From: Arthrobacter crystallopoietes
GTDB lineage: Bacteria; Actinomycetota; Actinomycetes; Actinomycetales; Micrococcaceae
Length of the DNA: 64,000 nt
Direction of reading: 5' to 3'
NCBI RefSeq assembly: GCF_017603825.1
Contig: NZ_CP072014.1
Location: forward strand, 3,472,001-3,536,000
In this document: one piece after another, positions 8,726-18,646 of the stretch
How positions within the stretch are numbered: the first letter of the stretch is position 1
Layout of the letters: each line of letters opens with the position of its first letter
The notes under the pieces: generated by a model
What the model saw: only the letters and a program-made list of their open reading frames with translations
What the model was told of the DNA's origin: nothing
Database searches by the model: none
Made by a program: the position numbers and the translations under genes

Positions 8726-10147
8726 TTAGGCCTTGGACTCGGCAGCGCTGTCGTCCGCGCTCTCCTCCGAGGTGCCCTCTGCCGGAGCTTCCTCCGCCTG
8801 AGCGGCTTCTGCTTGCGCAGCCTGGATCATGTCCTCAACGTTCGGCTCTTCTTCACCGGCGGGGCGGACGAAGTCGCTGAGGTCCACCTCGGCACCGTTG
8901 GTGTCCGTTACCTTGGCCAACTCCAGCACCTTGGCCAGCGCCTTGCGGCGGCGGACCTCGGAAACCATCATCGGCACCTGGCCGCTCTGGTCGATGAGCT
9001 GTGCGAACTGGTTCGGATCCATGCCGTACTGGCCGGCGGAGGAAACGATGTAGTCGATCAGCTCTGCCTGGCTGACGCCGACCTCTTCCTTGTCCGCCAC
9101 GGCGTCGAGGATGATTTCGTTCTGGAAGGCACGCTCAGTGTTCTGGCGGACCTCGGCGCGGTGCTCGTCGGTGTCGTGCTCTTCGCTGCCGTCGCTGTTC
9201 TCCGGGCGGAAGTGCTGCTCGAGCTGCTCTTCAATCACGGAATCGGGCACGGGAACCTCAACGAGTTCCACCAGCTTGTCCAGCACCTTGTCGCGCGCTT
9301 CAACGCCCTGCTCCATGACCTTGCTGTCGGCGGCCTGCTTCGCCAGGTCTTCCTTCAGCTCGGCAATGGTGTCGAATTCGCTGGCCAACTGGGCAAAGTC
9401 ATCGTTTGCCTCCGGCAGCTCGCGCTCCTTGACGGCCTTGATGACAACCTTGACTTCGGCTTCTTCACCGGCATGCTCGCCACCGGCCAGCGTGGTCATG
9501 AAGGTAGCGTCCTCGTCGGCGCTCAGGCCGGTGACGGCTTCGTCCAGGCCCTCGAGCATGGTTCCGGCGCCAACCTGGTAGGACAGGTCCGCTGCGGAGT
9601 CAACCTCTTCGCCGTTCACCTTCGCGGTGAGGTCCATGGTGATGAAGTCATCCTGAGCAGCGGGACGGTCAACAGACTTCAGCGTGCCGAAGCGGCCGCG
9701 CAGGTCGTCCAGGGCCTTTTCGACGTCGGCGTCGCTGGCTTCGGCAGCTTCCACGGTGACCTCGAGTCCGGAGTACTCCGGCAGTTCGATTTCGGGGCGG
9801 ATGTCCACCTCGACGTGGAAGGACAGCTGGCCTTCGGTGGCAGCCGGGTCCGGGACCTCGGTGATCTCAACCTCGGGGCGGCTCAGGGGGCGGATACCGC
9901 TCTCCTGCACAGCATTCTGGTAGAAACCGTTCAGGCCCTCGTTGATGGCCGTCTCGATGACGTAACCGCGTCCAACCCGCTGGTCGATGAGCTTGGAGGG
10001 AACCTTGCCCTTGCGGAAGCCAGGCACCTGGATCTGGGAGCCGATTGTCTTGTAGGCCTCGTCAATGCTGGGCTTGAGTTCCTCAAAAGGAACCTCAACA
10101 TTGAGCTTGACCCGGGTGGGGGTGAGGTTTTCGACAGCGCTCTTCAC
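8726..10147 (-). CDS. tig: trigger factor (ribosome-associated chaperone and prolyl isomerase)
   Basis: This 473-residue trigger factor holds nascent chains at the ribosome exit. The N-terminal domain has the ribosome-docking signature GFRKGK near residues 43-48. The FKBP-type PPIase domain covers roughly 160-240 ([29 protein letters not shown]). An alpha-helical C-terminal domain follows ([26 protein letters not shown]). The last 40 residues are an acidic Ala/Glu/Ser-rich tail ([16 protein letters not shown]), usual in actinobacterial members. It precedes clpP1P2 as in most actinobacteria, linking folding and degradation. The start ATG at 10147 gives the expected MKSAVENL N-terminus. Confidence 0.97.
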   Translation of the reverse strand: MKSAVENLTPTRVKLNVEVPFEELKPSIDEAYKTIGSQIQVPGFRKGKVPSKLIDQRVGRGYVIETAINEGLNGFYQNAVQESGIRPLSRPEVEITEVPDPAATEGQLSFHVEVDIRPEIELPEYSGLEVTVEAAEASDADVEKALDDLRGRFGTLKSVDRPAAQDDFITMDLTAKVNGEEVDSAADLSYQVGAGTMLEGLDEAVTGLSADEDATFMTTLAGGEHAGEEAEVKVVIKAVKERELPEANDDFAQLASEFDTIAELKEDLAKQAADSKVMEQGVEARDKVLDKLVELVEVPVPDSVIEEQLEQHFRPENSDGSEEHDTDEHRAEVRQNTERAFQNEIILDAVADKEEVGVSQAELIDYIVSSAGQYGMDPNQFAQLIDQSGQVPMMVSEVRRRKALAKVLELAKVTDTNGAEVDLSDFVRPAGEEEPNVEDMIQAAQAEAAQAEEAPAEGTSEESADDSAAESKA

Positions 10148-10201
10148 AGCGTTAGAACTCCTGATAGCTATAGGGGTTGGGTCTGCACCAAGAATACAGA
10201 G

Positions 10202-10274
10202 TCGGGGCGACAGGACTCGAACCTGCGATCTCCTGCTCCCAAAGCAGGCGCGCTAGCCACTACGCTACGCCCCG
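10202..10274 (-). tRNA. tRNA-Pro (anticodon TGG)
   Basis: The reverse complement folds as a cloverleaf: acceptor CGGGGCG/CGCCCCG, anticodon stem CCTGC/GCAGG with loop TTTGGGA (anticodon TGG), and T-loop GGTTCGAATCC. CCA is not encoded. It lies 54 bases upstream of the tig start, on the same strand. Confidence 0.95.
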
Positions 10275-10384
10275 TAGTGCACGGCAAGTCTACGGCCTAA
10301 GCAGACTCCGTGCACAATCGGCGGCGGCAAAGGACTGCCGCCTTAACGAAAAAGACGGACCGCTGCCGGCCCGTCTCATCGCAG

Positions 10385-10455
10385 AGGGGATGACGGGAAT
10401 CGAACCCGCGTAATCAGTTTGGAAGACTGAGGCTCTACCATTGAGCTACATCCCC
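10385..10455 (-). tRNA. tRNA-Gly (anticodon TCC)
   Basis: The reverse complement gives acceptor GGGGATG/CATCCCC, D-arm GCTCAATGGTAGAGC, anticodon stem TCAGT/ACTGA with loop CTTCCAA (anticodon TCC), and T-loop GGTTCGATTCC. CCA is not encoded. Confidence 0.95.
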
Positions 10456-10519
10456 AGGACGTTGAAACTCTAGCATGACCACAGACCTGTTTCGCAAATC
10501 GGCGGGCACGGCGCTCCGT

Positions 10520-11407
10520 TCAGGCCTGCTGGCAGCTGGGACACCAGTAGAGCTTGCGGTTTCCCATCTCTGCCAGCACGACGTCAGCGCCGCAGACGCG
10601 GCAGCCGAGCCCCTGGCGCTGATAGACATAGTGCGCGTTGTCCGGCCACACCGGCCGCCCGCTGCCATCACGGTGTTCGGCACGCGTCGTGATGATCCGC
10701 CCGTCCCGGACACCGTCGTGCATTACCAGGGCAATGTCCTCCCACAGCAGCGCCGCTTCCTCCGATGACAGGCTTTTGCCCGGGCGCCAGGGATTCAGCC
10801 CGCGGCGGAACAACGTCTCCGCCCGGTAGATGTTGCCGACACCGGCGATGACATCCTGGCTCATCAACAACGTGCCCACCGCGGAGCCTTTGGATGTCAG
10901 CCGCTGGACAAACTCGTCCGTGCGGGCCTCCGGCTGCAGCGGGTCCGGCCCCAATTTGGCGACGACGGCGGACCGCTCGCCTTCGGTGATCACTTCGCAG
11001 GCCGTCGGCCCGCGCAAATCCGCCCAGCCATGCGCTGATACGAGCCTTGCGCGCACCTGGCCCACCGGCTCCGGCGGGCCGTCGTACGCAAGGTGGGGAT
11101 CGTCGTCGTACGCTTCACGCTCCCCCACCCGGCGCGGGGCACCAATGCTGGAGGCGCCACGGAACGTCTCGTCGCCGCCGAAGTCCCAGGCGCCGTAGAG
11201 ACCCAGGTGGACGCGCAGAATCAACTCGTTGTCGAAGTGCAGGAACAGTTGCTTGCCGTGTGCGCGGGCGGCGTCCAGGATGTGTCCGTTGACCCGCTCC
11301 GCGCCGGCAGCGAAACGGCCCTGCGGACTGCTGACGGCGAGGCGCTGACCGCCAAAGACGGAATTGAACTGCGCGGCGAGGCGGTGGACCGAGTGGCCTT
11401 CAGGCAT
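10520..11407 (-). CDS. nei2: Fpg/Nei-family DNA glycosylase/AP lyase
   Basis: This 295-residue base-excision repair enzyme starts PEGHSVHR, in which the exposed Pro2 amine is the Schiff-base nucleophile and Glu3 the acid. The helix-two-turn-helix region contains MSQDVIAGVGNIYRAETL, with the lesion-binding GVGN motif. The C-terminal zinc finger is CRVC...CPSC (last ~35 residues). It matches M. tuberculosis Rv2464c (nei2) closely, including SSPQGRFA, VHLGLYG and ADLRGPT. The gene starts five bases after the rpiB stop and has no separate ribosome-binding site, which points to translational coupling. Lesion specificity cannot be read from the sequence. Confidence 0.92.
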   Translation of the reverse strand: MPEGHSVHRLAAQFNSVFGGQRLAVSSPQGRFAAGAERVNGHILDAARAHGKQLFLHFDNELILRVHLGLYGAWDFGGDETFRGASSIGAPRRVGEREAYDDDPHLAYDGPPEPVGQVRARLVSAHGWADLRGPTACEVITEGERSAVVAKLGPDPLQPEARTDEFVQRLTSKGSAVGTLLMSQDVIAGVGNIYRAETLFRRGLNPWRPGKSLSSEEAALLWEDIALVMHDGVRDGRIITTRAEHRDGSGRPVWPDNAHYVYQRQGLGCRVCGADVVLAEMGNRKLYWCPSCQQA

Positions 11408-11412
11408 GTGCT

Positions 11413-11886
11413 TTAGGCGGGAACTTCGCGGGTGGTTTCGTACGCGGCGATCTTGCCGATCCGCCGCACATGGCGTTCGGCGTTGGAAAACGGCTCGGCC
11501 AGGAAAGCTTCGATGATCGCGGTAGCCTCTTCGACGCTGTGCTGGCGGCCGCCGACCGCGACGACGTTCGCATCATTGTGCTCGCGCGCCAGTTTGGCCG
11601 TATCCAGGTTCCAGGCCAGCGCCGCACGTGCGCCCTTGACCTTGTTGGCCGCGATCTGCTCGCCATTGCCGGATCCGCCCAGCACGATGCCGAGGGCGTC
11701 CTGGCCCGCTGCCTGGTCTGCCACTACTGCGAGCGCCGCGTTGATGCAGAACGACGGGTAGTCATCCTCGGCGTCGTATTCCTTGGGGCCGTGGTCGATG
11801 ACCTCGTACCCTTTGCCGGTCAGGTGGTCGATCAGATGGTGGCTTAGCTCGAGTCCGGCGTGGTCGGTGGCAATGTGAACGCGCAT
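11413..11886 (-). CDS. rpiB: ribose-5-phosphate isomerase B
   Basis: This 157-residue enzyme of the RpiB/LacAB fold interconverts ribose-5-phosphate and ribulose-5-phosphate. The N-terminus MRVHIATDHAG and the segments YPSFCINAA and GGSGNGEQIAANK are diagnostic. As in M. tuberculosis RpiB, the catalytic cysteine of E. coli RpiB is absent and the Glu of GNGEQ is the expected base. The ATG at 11886 follows AAGGA with seven bases spacing; a longer frame to 11946 lacks support. It is the first gene of an rpiB-nei2 operon divergent from pepN. Confidence 0.94.
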   Translation of the reverse strand: MRVHIATDHAGLELSHHLIDHLTGKGYEVIDHGPKEYDAEDDYPSFCINAALAVVADQAAGQDALGIVLGGSGNGEQIAANKVKGARAALAWNLDTAKLAREHNDANVVAVGGRQHSVEEATAIIEAFLAEPFSNAERHVRRIGKIAAYETTREVPA

Positions 11887-12137
11887 GTACGGTCCTTCAG
11901 GCGGGAGGGGCGGAAGAATGACGGCTTCAAGCCTACTCTGAACCAACGTGCTTGCTAGCGGCCACGGGCGGACCGGGGACGCAACGGAAGCGCAACTTTT
12001 CCTTCATCGCATCACGCCGGTGCTGTACATCCGCTGGGGCGGTGAAAGAATGGCCGCACTGTGCAAGGGTTCCTTCAGACAGCCCCTGCACTCCGCACCG
12101 TCCCGCCGGGACCCGCTACGACACTGGAGGCATCACT

Positions 12138-14699
12138 TTGCCAGGTTTGAATTTGACCCGCGCCGAAGCCCGCGAGCGCGCCGCATTGCTCAACGTTGAG
12201 TCCTACGACGTCACCCTCGACCTGACCCGGGGCGAGAAGGTCTTCGGCTCCACGACCGTTGTGAAGTTCTCCGCAACGGCGGGTGCGTCAACTTTTATCG
12301 ACGCCATCACGGAGACGGTGCGCTCCGTAACGCTGAACGGTGTGGAGCTGGACCCAGCGAAGGTTTCCGACGGCGTCCGCATCCAGTTGCCCAACCTGGC
12401 GGCATCCAATGTCCTGACCATCGACGCGGACGCGCTGTACATGAACACCGGCGAGGGGCTGCACCGCTTCGTGGACCCGGTGGACAACGAGGTCTACCTC
12501 TACAGCCAGTTCGAGGTGCCCGACTCCCGCCGCATGTTCGCCGTCTTTGAGCAGCCGGATCTGAAGGCAGCCTTCCGGTTCACAGTGACTGCGCCGTCGC
12601 ATTGGGACGTCATCTCCAACTCCCCCACTCCCGAGCCAGTGGCCGCAGGACCCATCGGGGAAGACGGCGGCGCCTCCACCTGGGACTTCGAGCCGACTCC
12701 CCGTATCTCCTCCTACATCACCGCGCTCATCGCGGGCCCGTACCAGTCGGTGCGCAGCGAGCTCACCAGCTCCGACGGCCGCACCGTCCCGCTGGGCGTC
12801 TTCGCCCGCAAGTCGCTGATGCAGTACATGGACGCGGAGAACATCTTCGAACTCACGCGCCAGGGCTTCGCATTCTACGAAAAGCAGTTCGGCACGCCCT
12901 ACCCGTTCGCCAAGTACGACCAGCTCTTCGTCCCCGAGTTCAACGCCGGCGCGATGGAGAACGCGGGCGCCGTGACCTTCCTGGAGAACTATGTCTTCCG
13001 GTCCAAGGTGGCGGAGGCCATGGTGGAGCGCCGGGCCATCACCATCCTGCACGAACTCGCACACATGTGGTTCGGGGACCTGGTGACCATGCGCTGGTGG
13101 AACGACCTGTGGCTGAACGAGTCCTTTGCCGAGTTCATGTCCACGCTGGCTGCTGCGGAAGCCACCGAGTGGAAGCAGGCCTGGACCACCTTCGCCTCCA
13201 TGGAGAAGTCCTGGGCCTACCGCCAGGACCAGCTGCCCTCCACACACCCCATCGTCGCGGACATTCCGGACCTGCAGGCGGTGCAGGTGAACTTTGACGG
13301 CATCACCTACGCCAAGGGGGCCTCCGTCCTGCGCCAGCTCGTGGCCTGGGTTGGCCAGGAGCAGTTCATGGCGGGCGTGCGTGAATACTTCGGCAAGCAC
13401 GCCTGGCAGAACACTGAGCTGGAGGACCTGCTCTCGGAGCTGGAGGTTTCCAGCGGCCGCGACCTGAAGGAATGGTCCGCGCTGTGGCTGGAGACCGCCG
13501 GCGTCAATACGTTGCGACCGGAAATCACAACGGACGACGGCGGCAAGATCACCTCGTTCGCCATTCTCCAGTCCGCGGTCCCCGACTTCCCGACCATCCG
13601 GCCGCACCGGCTCGCCGTCGGCTTCTACAACCTCGACGCCGAGGGCAAGCTGGTACGCACCCACCGCGAGGAGCTCGACGTTGACGGCGAGCGCACGGAG
13701 GTGCCCGAACTCGCCGGCTTCGAGCGGCCCGCCCTGGTGCTCCTGAACGACGACGATCTGGCCTACGCCAAGATCCGGCTGGACGAGGTCTCTCTCGCGA
13801 CGTCGAAGGCCCACGTGAAGGACTTCACCGAGTCCCTGCCGCGGACCCTGGTGCTCGCCTCCGCTTGGGACGCTACCCGCGACGGCGAAACCCCGGCACG
13901 CGAGTACGCGGAGCTGATCCTGAACAACATCGCCTACGAGTCCGATTCCTCAGTGGTGCTGGTACTGCTGCGCCAGCTCGCCACCACGCTGGCCTTCTAC
14001 GTCAACCCGGCGGACCGCAAGCGCCTGACCCTCGCTGCGGCCGACCGGCTGTGGGAACTCGGCCAAAGCGCCGAGGCCGGCTCAGACGCCCAGCTGCAGT
14101 TCGTCAAGGCCTTCGCCCTGCATGCCCAGACCGATGCCCAGCTCGACGCGGTAGCCTCGCTGCTTTCCGGCGAGCGCGTCTTGGACGGCCTCACAGTCGA
14201 CGCGGACCTGCGCTGGGAGCTGCTGACGTCGCTGGTGGCCGGCGGCGAATTCGGGCAGCCGGAGATCGACGCCGAACTCGAGCGCGACGCCACGGCCACC
14301 GGCCAGCGCGCCGCAGCCCTGGCCAAAGCCGCCATCCCCACTGCCGACGCGAAAGCGGAAGCCTGGGAAGCCGTCGTCGTTCGCGGTGATCTGCCCAACG
14401 CCACGCAGCAATCCGTCATCGCCGGCTTCAACCGGGTCCACGATACTGCCCTGCTGGAGCCCTACGCCGGCGCGTACTTTGCCGCGGTCGAGGACATCTG
14501 GAACACCCGCACGCATGAGATCGCGCAGCAGATTGTGGTGGGGCTCTACCCCTCGCAGCTGGCCACGCAGTCCACCGTGGACCTCACCGATGAGTTCCTC
14601 GCGGCGCTCGGCACAGACTCGCCGGCACTGCGGCGCCTGGTGCTGGAAAGCCGCGACGGAATTGTGCGGGCGCTGAAGGCCCAGGCCGCCGACAAGTAG
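12138..14699 (+). CDS. pepN: aminopeptidase N (M1 family zinc metallopeptidase)
   Basis: This 853-residue enzyme has the exopeptidase motif GAMEN (271-275) and the zinc site HELAHMWFGDLVT starting at His305, with the third ligand Glu in NESFAEF. The C-terminal helical ERAP-like domain follows. The TTG at 12138 is chosen because GGAGG (12126-12130) lies seven bases upstream and homologues start at PGLNLTRAEA; the open frame to 11952 is longer but has no ribosome-binding site. It removes N-terminal residues from peptides in the cytosol, downstream of Clp proteolysis. A strong hairpin terminates it. Confidence 0.96.
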   Translation: MPGLNLTRAEARERAALLNVESYDVTLDLTRGEKVFGSTTVVKFSATAGASTFIDAITETVRSVTLNGVELDPAKVSDGVRIQLPNLAASNVLTIDADALYMNTGEGLHRFVDPVDNEVYLYSQFEVPDSRRMFAVFEQPDLKAAFRFTVTAPSHWDVISNSPTPEPVAAGPIGEDGGASTWDFEPTPRISSYITALIAGPYQSVRSELTSSDGRTVPLGVFARKSLMQYMDAENIFELTRQGFAFYEKQFGTPYPFAKYDQLFVPEFNAGAMENAGAVTFLENYVFRSKVAEAMVERRAITILHELAHMWFGDLVTMRWWNDLWLNESFAEFMSTLAAAEATEWKQAWTTFASMEKSWAYRQDQLPSTHPIVADIPDLQAVQVNFDGITYAKGASVLRQLVAWVGQEQFMAGVREYFGKHAWQNTELEDLLSELEVSSGRDLKEWSALWLETAGVNTLRPEITTDDGGKITSFAILQSAVPDFPTIRPHRLAVGFYNLDAEGKLVRTHREELDVDGERTEVPELAGFERPALVLLNDDDLAYAKIRLDEVSLATSKAHVKDFTESLPRTLVLASAWDATRDGETPAREYAELILNNIAYESDSSVVLVLLRQLATTLAFYVNPADRKRLTLAAADRLWELGQSAEAGSDAQLQFVKAFALHAQTDAQLDAVASLLSGERVLDGLTVDADLRWELLTSLVAGGEFGQPEIDAELERDATATGQRAAALAKAAIPTADAKAEAWEAVVVRGDLPNATQQSVIAGFNRVHDTALLEPYAGAYFAAVEDIWNTRTHEIAQQIVVGLYPSQLATQSTVDLTDEFLAALGTDSPALRRLVLESRDGIVRALKAQAADK

Positions 14700-14738
14700 C
14701 GACGCCGAAAGACTCTCCCCCGAGAGGTCGCACAACTC

Positions 14739-14778
14739 AGGACATGCCTGCGGAACTGGTTCCCCGCAGGCATGTCCT
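14739..14778 (+). terminator. 15-bp perfect hairpin after pepN
   Basis: AGGACATGCCTGCGG (14739-14753) pairs perfectly with CCGCAGGCATGTCCT (14764-14778) around a 10-base loop, 40 bases after the pepN stop and before the next gene on the same strand. Confidence 0.85.
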
Positions 14779-14825
14779 GTCTATATTCTGGCAGGAGGCA
14801 GCACACCGGGCTGTGAGGTGGATCT

Positions 14826-16820
14826 ATGTCCTGGGTTGCGATCGGCCAGCTAACAGCGCTTCTGGCGGTCTTCTATATCCCTGGGTATATGGTTCTGCGC
14901 GGGCTACGGCTCAGCCGCCTGAGAGCCGTGGTCATGGCCCCCGCGGTATCCGGATCCCTCGTAGCTGTCGGAACCGTGCTGTGCCGGATCACCGGCATCC
15001 GCTGGGGCCCGACGGTGCTCCTTGCTGTTAGCTTGTTGGCTGCCCTTCTCACCGCTGGCCTTCACCTGCTGATCCAGCCACGGCAGCTACCGACGGCTGA
15101 GCCAGGTCCTTCGTGGCCAATGAAATTCCTCCTAGCGAGCTCGCTGCTTGCTGCGGCGGCATTCAACGCGTGGACGATGCTCGACGCTATGGACAACGTC
15201 GATAGAGTCAATCAAGCCTGGGACCCCAGCTTTCACTTGAACGCTCTCCGCTGGATCAAAGAGAACGGCCAGGCATCGCCTTGGGATATCAATCCCGTCT
15301 ACAGCCAGGGAACAGGTTTTTTCTATCCGTCCGGCTGGCACGCGCTGGTGGCACTGGCGCCGGGTGACGTTGTTACCTCAGCAAACCTGGCCACGCTCAT
15401 CGTGGCGTGCATCGTGTGGCCCGCTTCGCTGACGTACCTGGCCGTAGCCCTGTTCCCTCGTCGGAGCATGACTTGGCTGCTGACGCCCATCGTGGCCGCC
15501 GGAGTCATTGCTTTTCCTATCATTCAGCAGAGCCGCAGTGCGCAATGGCCAAATGCGTTCGCGGTAGCGCTGGTGCCCGTAGTCCTCGCCCTGGGAGTCG
15601 AACTCGCTGCCGGTCGGCACCAGCAGCGCGTGAGTTCAACCGCAGATGGGCTGCCCATGCATCCGGACGGGCGGAACCACAGCGTAAAAACACTCGCGCT
15701 CCTGCTAGCGGCGGCGGGTGCAGCCTGGATCCATCCCAGTGCCATCTTCGCCCTGCTCGCCCTGGGCTGTGTCTACGTTCTGCGGCACATCGTCCTGCTG
15801 GGCCGCGCCAAATGGTCGCAGGATCAGCGGCAAGGTTATCTCTGGTTTGCCTTCTGGGCTCTTTCTACGGGTGGGGCAGTCTGGCTGGTCAGCGTCTCCC
15901 CCATTGTCGCTGGCATGGCAGATAACACTGGTGTCAACGCACCGTTCCGGGACGCCGTCGAACGCCTGTTCTTCGATCTCCCTCGGTCCCCCGATGATGA
16001 GCGGATCCAGCTCAGCGACTACAACTTCTGGATCGGCCCGCTGGTTATCCTCGGCACCTTCTGTGCACTGCGGCGGACGCGAAGCTGGCCTGCTGCCGTG
16101 GGCCTTGGCATAACCGTTGTTCTCTACCTGGCCGCTCTTCACCACGCCAGACCGCTCTCGTGGATAACAGGTCTTTGGTACCACGATGCAGTACGCATCG
16201 CGGCCGTCAGCGCCGTGTTCGCCTGCGTATTTGCCGCCTACGCACTCGATCAAATATTCGCGGTGCTGTTGAGGTATGTGCCGATCAGGGGAAGAACCGT
16301 GACCGCGGCTGCCATCGTCGCCGCAACCGTCTGCACCATGGTCGCTTCGGGCGCCTTCCGTTACGACACGCGACTGCTAGCGGCGGCGCCTCACTATGAC
16401 GTTGAGACGGACGAGTTCGGGCGCAGCATATTGTCAGGCGAGCAAGACTTCATCGAGTCGCTGGCCGACGTCCTGCCCGCGGACGCAACCGTCATAGGGG
16501 ACCCGTTCAATGGATCGACGTTCATTTATGCGCTCACGGGACGACACGTCGTCTATGCCCAGTACGGTTTTGCTGACCGCACTGCGGACGCGAAGTTCCT
16601 GCGTTCACGGTTCCGCGACATTCATCGTGATCCGGAGGTCTGTGCAGCCTTAGAGCGCACTGGTGCAGAGTACGTGTACCTAGGTGGAGCCGAACGGGCG
16701 CGGCAGTTCAACCCTTATCTTCAGTGGCCCGGTTTTTACGACGTGGACGTTTCCCAAGGATTCGAGTTGTTGGCGTCCGCTGAACACGCTGCCCTGTATA
16801 AAATCACCGCGTGCGGCTGA
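14826..16820 (+). CDS. polytopic membrane protein, DUF6541-like
   Basis: This 664-residue protein has about a dozen hydrophobic segments (LLAVFYIPGYMVL, LLAVSLLAALLTAGLHLLI, SLTYLAVALF, ALLLAAAGAAWI, LGITVVLYLAAL and others) and a hydrophilic C-terminal part from about residue 520. The layout resembles GT-C-type membrane glycosyltransferases and the actinobacterial DUF6541 family. The luminal loop after TM3 contains WDPSFHLNALRWI, where an acidic residue could be catalytic. GYMVLRG near the N-terminus and the YPSGWHA segment recur in related proteins as I recall them. It stands alone after a terminator. Substrate unknown; a lipid-linked sugar donor is only a possibility. Confidence 0.75.
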   Translation: MSWVAIGQLTALLAVFYIPGYMVLRGLRLSRLRAVVMAPAVSGSLVAVGTVLCRITGIRWGPTVLLAVSLLAALLTAGLHLLIQPRQLPTAEPGPSWPMKFLLASSLLAAAAFNAWTMLDAMDNVDRVNQAWDPSFHLNALRWIKENGQASPWDINPVYSQGTGFFYPSGWHALVALAPGDVVTSANLATLIVACIVWPASLTYLAVALFPRRSMTWLLTPIVAAGVIAFPIIQQSRSAQWPNAFAVALVPVVLALGVELAAGRHQQRVSSTADGLPMHPDGRNHSVKTLALLLAAAGAAWIHPSAIFALLALGCVYVLRHIVLLGRAKWSQDQRQGYLWFAFWALSTGGAVWLVSVSPIVAGMADNTGVNAPFRDAVERLFFDLPRSPDDERIQLSDYNFWIGPLVILGTFCALRRTRSWPAAVGLGITVVLYLAALHHARPLSWITGLWYHDAVRIAAVSAVFACVFAAYALDQIFAVLLRYVPIRGRTVTAAAIVAATVCTMVASGAFRYDTRLLAAAPHYDVETDEFGRSILSGEQDFIESLADVLPADATVIGDPFNGSTFIYALTGRHVVYAQYGFADRTADAKFLRSRFRDIHRDPEVCAALERTGAEYVYLGGAERARQFNPYLQWPGFYDVDVSQGFELLASAEHAALYKITACG

Positions 16821-16882
16821 ATGAGCACGAGGCAATACCGTTTCTCTCCACGCATATGTCCTGGGCGTGCTTTAATCCGGTC

Positions 16883-17353
16883 ATGGACCTCAGCAACCAC
16901 CGCTACCGTGTATCACTGGCCTGGACCGGCAACCGTGGCGAAGGCACTTCGTCATACCGGAGCTACGGACGTGAACACGTCATCACCGCACCGGGACTTC
17001 CGGACCTGGCCGGCACCGCCGACCCCACCTTCCATGGGGACAAAGACCGGTGGAATCCGGAGCAGCTCCTGCTCACCGCACTGTCCCAGTGCCACATGCT
17101 CTCCTACCTGCACCTCGCGGTGAAACACGGCATTGTGGTCACCGAGTACACGGACGACGCCGAGGGTACTCTACGCCTGAACCGGGACGGCAGCGGGGAA
17201 TTTACTTCCGCAACGCTTCATCCGCGCGTCACTGTTGCGGACCCGGCACACAAAGAACTGGCCCAGAAAATGCACCACGACGCGAACCAAGTGTGCTTCA
17301 TTGCCCGCAGCGTCAATTTCCCTGTAATGCATGAACCTGTAACCGCGAACTGA
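16883..17353 (+). CDS. OsmC/Ohr family protein
   Basis: This 156-residue protein has the OsmC fold, with both redox cysteines in the expected places: ALSQCHMLSYL (after about residue 70) and NQVCFIARS near the C-terminus. Family members reduce organic hydroperoxides. The ATG at 16883 gives MDLSNHRYRVSLAWTGN, matching homologues; an upstream frame to 16811 overlaps the previous gene and is unlikely. Ribosome-binding site is weak. The gene stands alone. Confidence 0.9.
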   Translation: MDLSNHRYRVSLAWTGNRGEGTSSYRSYGREHVITAPGLPDLAGTADPTFHGDKDRWNPEQLLLTALSQCHMLSYLHLAVKHGIVVTEYTDDAEGTLRLNRDGSGEFTSATLHPRVTVADPAHKELAQKMHHDANQVCFIARSVNFPVMHEPVTAN

Positions 17354-17440
17354 CGCGCATTGCGCGCCAGAGCCCGCCCCGCTCCACCCCGCCCCCGCCC
17401 CGGATGAGGCTTGGACGCACAACGCGCCCGTGCAGGGTGT

Positions 17441-17884
17441 TCAGCGGCGGCGGGCCAGATCGCTCAACGCGGTGAACCCGGCGCGCCACGCCGTGAGGTT
17501 CACCGCTGCCAGTTCGCGGGCTTCCACCATCGACCCGGCGATCTGCTCGAATCCATGCTCGATCACAAAGAGCCTGGTGCCGGTCCCCTCCGGCTCCAAG
17601 CGGAAGGTCACCACGGTACTGGCGCCCAGTTGCGGTTCCGTCTCGGGCTGTGCGGCGTATCGGTACTGGAAAAGTCCGTACGGCTGGACCTGCAGCACCT
17701 TGCCCAGGAAACGGCCATGTTCACGCCAGGTGTGTTCGATCCGGCCGCCGTTAACCGTTTCGCAGACCGCACCGTCGAACGCGTACCAGCGCCGGATGGA
17801 GTCGGGATCGGTCAGCAGGCTCCAGACACGCTCGGGCTGCGCATCGATGACCAGATCATGTTCGATGCTGATGTCCTCATGCAT
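17441..17884 (-). CDS. SRPBCC (START/AHSA1-like) domain protein
   Basis: This 147-residue protein has the SRPBCC lipid/ligand-cavity fold: the N-terminal strand IEHDLVIDAQPERVWSLLTDPDSIRRWY, GGRIEHTW in the middle, and the C-terminal helix WRAGFTALSDL. Similar proteins act as polyketide cyclases, stress proteins or co-repressors, and no partner is adjacent here to choose between them. It converges on the OsmC gene. Confidence 0.85.
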   Translation of the reverse strand: MHEDISIEHDLVIDAQPERVWSLLTDPDSIRRWYAFDGAVCETVNGGRIEHTWREHGRFLGKVLQVQPYGLFQYRYAAQPETEPQLGASTVVTFRLEPEGTGTRLFVIEHGFEQIAGSMVEARELAAVNLTAWRAGFTALSDLARRR

Positions 17885-18016
17885 GCCTGCGCCCTCCTGC
17901 TCATCGCAACATCTCCCGCTGCCACCAGCCTAAGTCCTCTCCCCCGGTCCGGCTTCAGAGCCACCGGGAATTAGCGGCAACAGGTCATCGTTGGAGACAA
18001 TGGGACCCAGACACCA

Positions 18017-18574
18017 ATGAACAGGCTGCCAATAGTTATGACTGACAAAGACCTCCCCTCTGCCTCCCGGCCGGAAGCTACCCCCGCCGCGGCCACGGCC
18101 GGCGGTGCCGCTGGCGTCCCCCTGCAGTCCCGGTTCGGCCAGCCCATCGCGACGCTGCAGCCGGCGGCAAGGGCTGCCAACGCATTCCAGCAGCCCGAGT
18201 ACACGGACAACTTCTACGACGCCGTCGGCGGGCACGAGACCTTCGTGAAACTTGTGGATGTTTTCTACGAGGGCATCGCCGGGGACGAGGTGCTCCGGAA
18301 GATGTACCCGGAGGAGGATCTGGGGCCTGCCACGGTGCGCATGCGGATGTTCCTCGAACAGTACTGGGGCGGTCCCGGCACCTACAGCGAGCAGCGCGGC
18401 CATCCCCGGCTGCGCATGCGCCACCAGCCGTTCAAAGTGGACTTCGATGCACGCGACCGCTGGTTGAACCACATGCGCAAGGCCGTGGACTCGCTTGAAC
18501 TGCCGCCACTCTACGAACAGACGCTATGGGACTACTTCGAGCGGGCGGCCCACTCCATGGTCAACAGCGCCTGA
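18017..18574 (+). CDS. group II truncated haemoglobin (HbO-like globin)
   Basis: The globin core begins about residue 60 ([22 protein letters not shown]) and contains the group II features: the YWGGP segment, RLRMRHQPF with the proximal His, and a C-terminal [13 protein letters not shown] helix. The first 55 residues are an Ala/Pro-rich extension ([16 protein letters not shown]) not needed for the fold. Two ATGs are possible, 18017 and 18038 (MTDKDLPS); neither has a clear ribosome-binding site. HbO proteins bind oxygen and can detoxify NO or peroxide. Single-gene unit. Confidence 0.9.
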   Translation: MNRLPIVMTDKDLPSASRPEATPAAATAGGAAGVPLQSRFGQPIATLQPAARAANAFQQPEYTDNFYDAVGGHETFVKLVDVFYEGIAGDEVLRKMYPEEDLGPATVRMRMFLEQYWGGPGTYSEQRGHPRLRMRHQPFKVDFDARDRWLNHMRKAVDSLELPPLYEQTLWDYFERAAHSMVNSA

Positions 18575-18646
18575 GCCTGGGCCGCCGTGTGCGACGGCCC
18601 ATTGGTGTCCTAAATTAACGCGGGCTGCTGCCCGGGACCGCCCGGC

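Noticed and set aside
8663-10300. 545-codon open frame antisense to trigger factor
   Set aside because: It mirrors the tig coding frame and includes the complement of tRNA-Pro; leucine/valine-rich composition is what antisense of Glu/Asp-rich genes gives.
12288-13814. 508-codon open frame antisense to pepN
   Set aside because: Shadow of the aminopeptidase frame, no recognisable domain.
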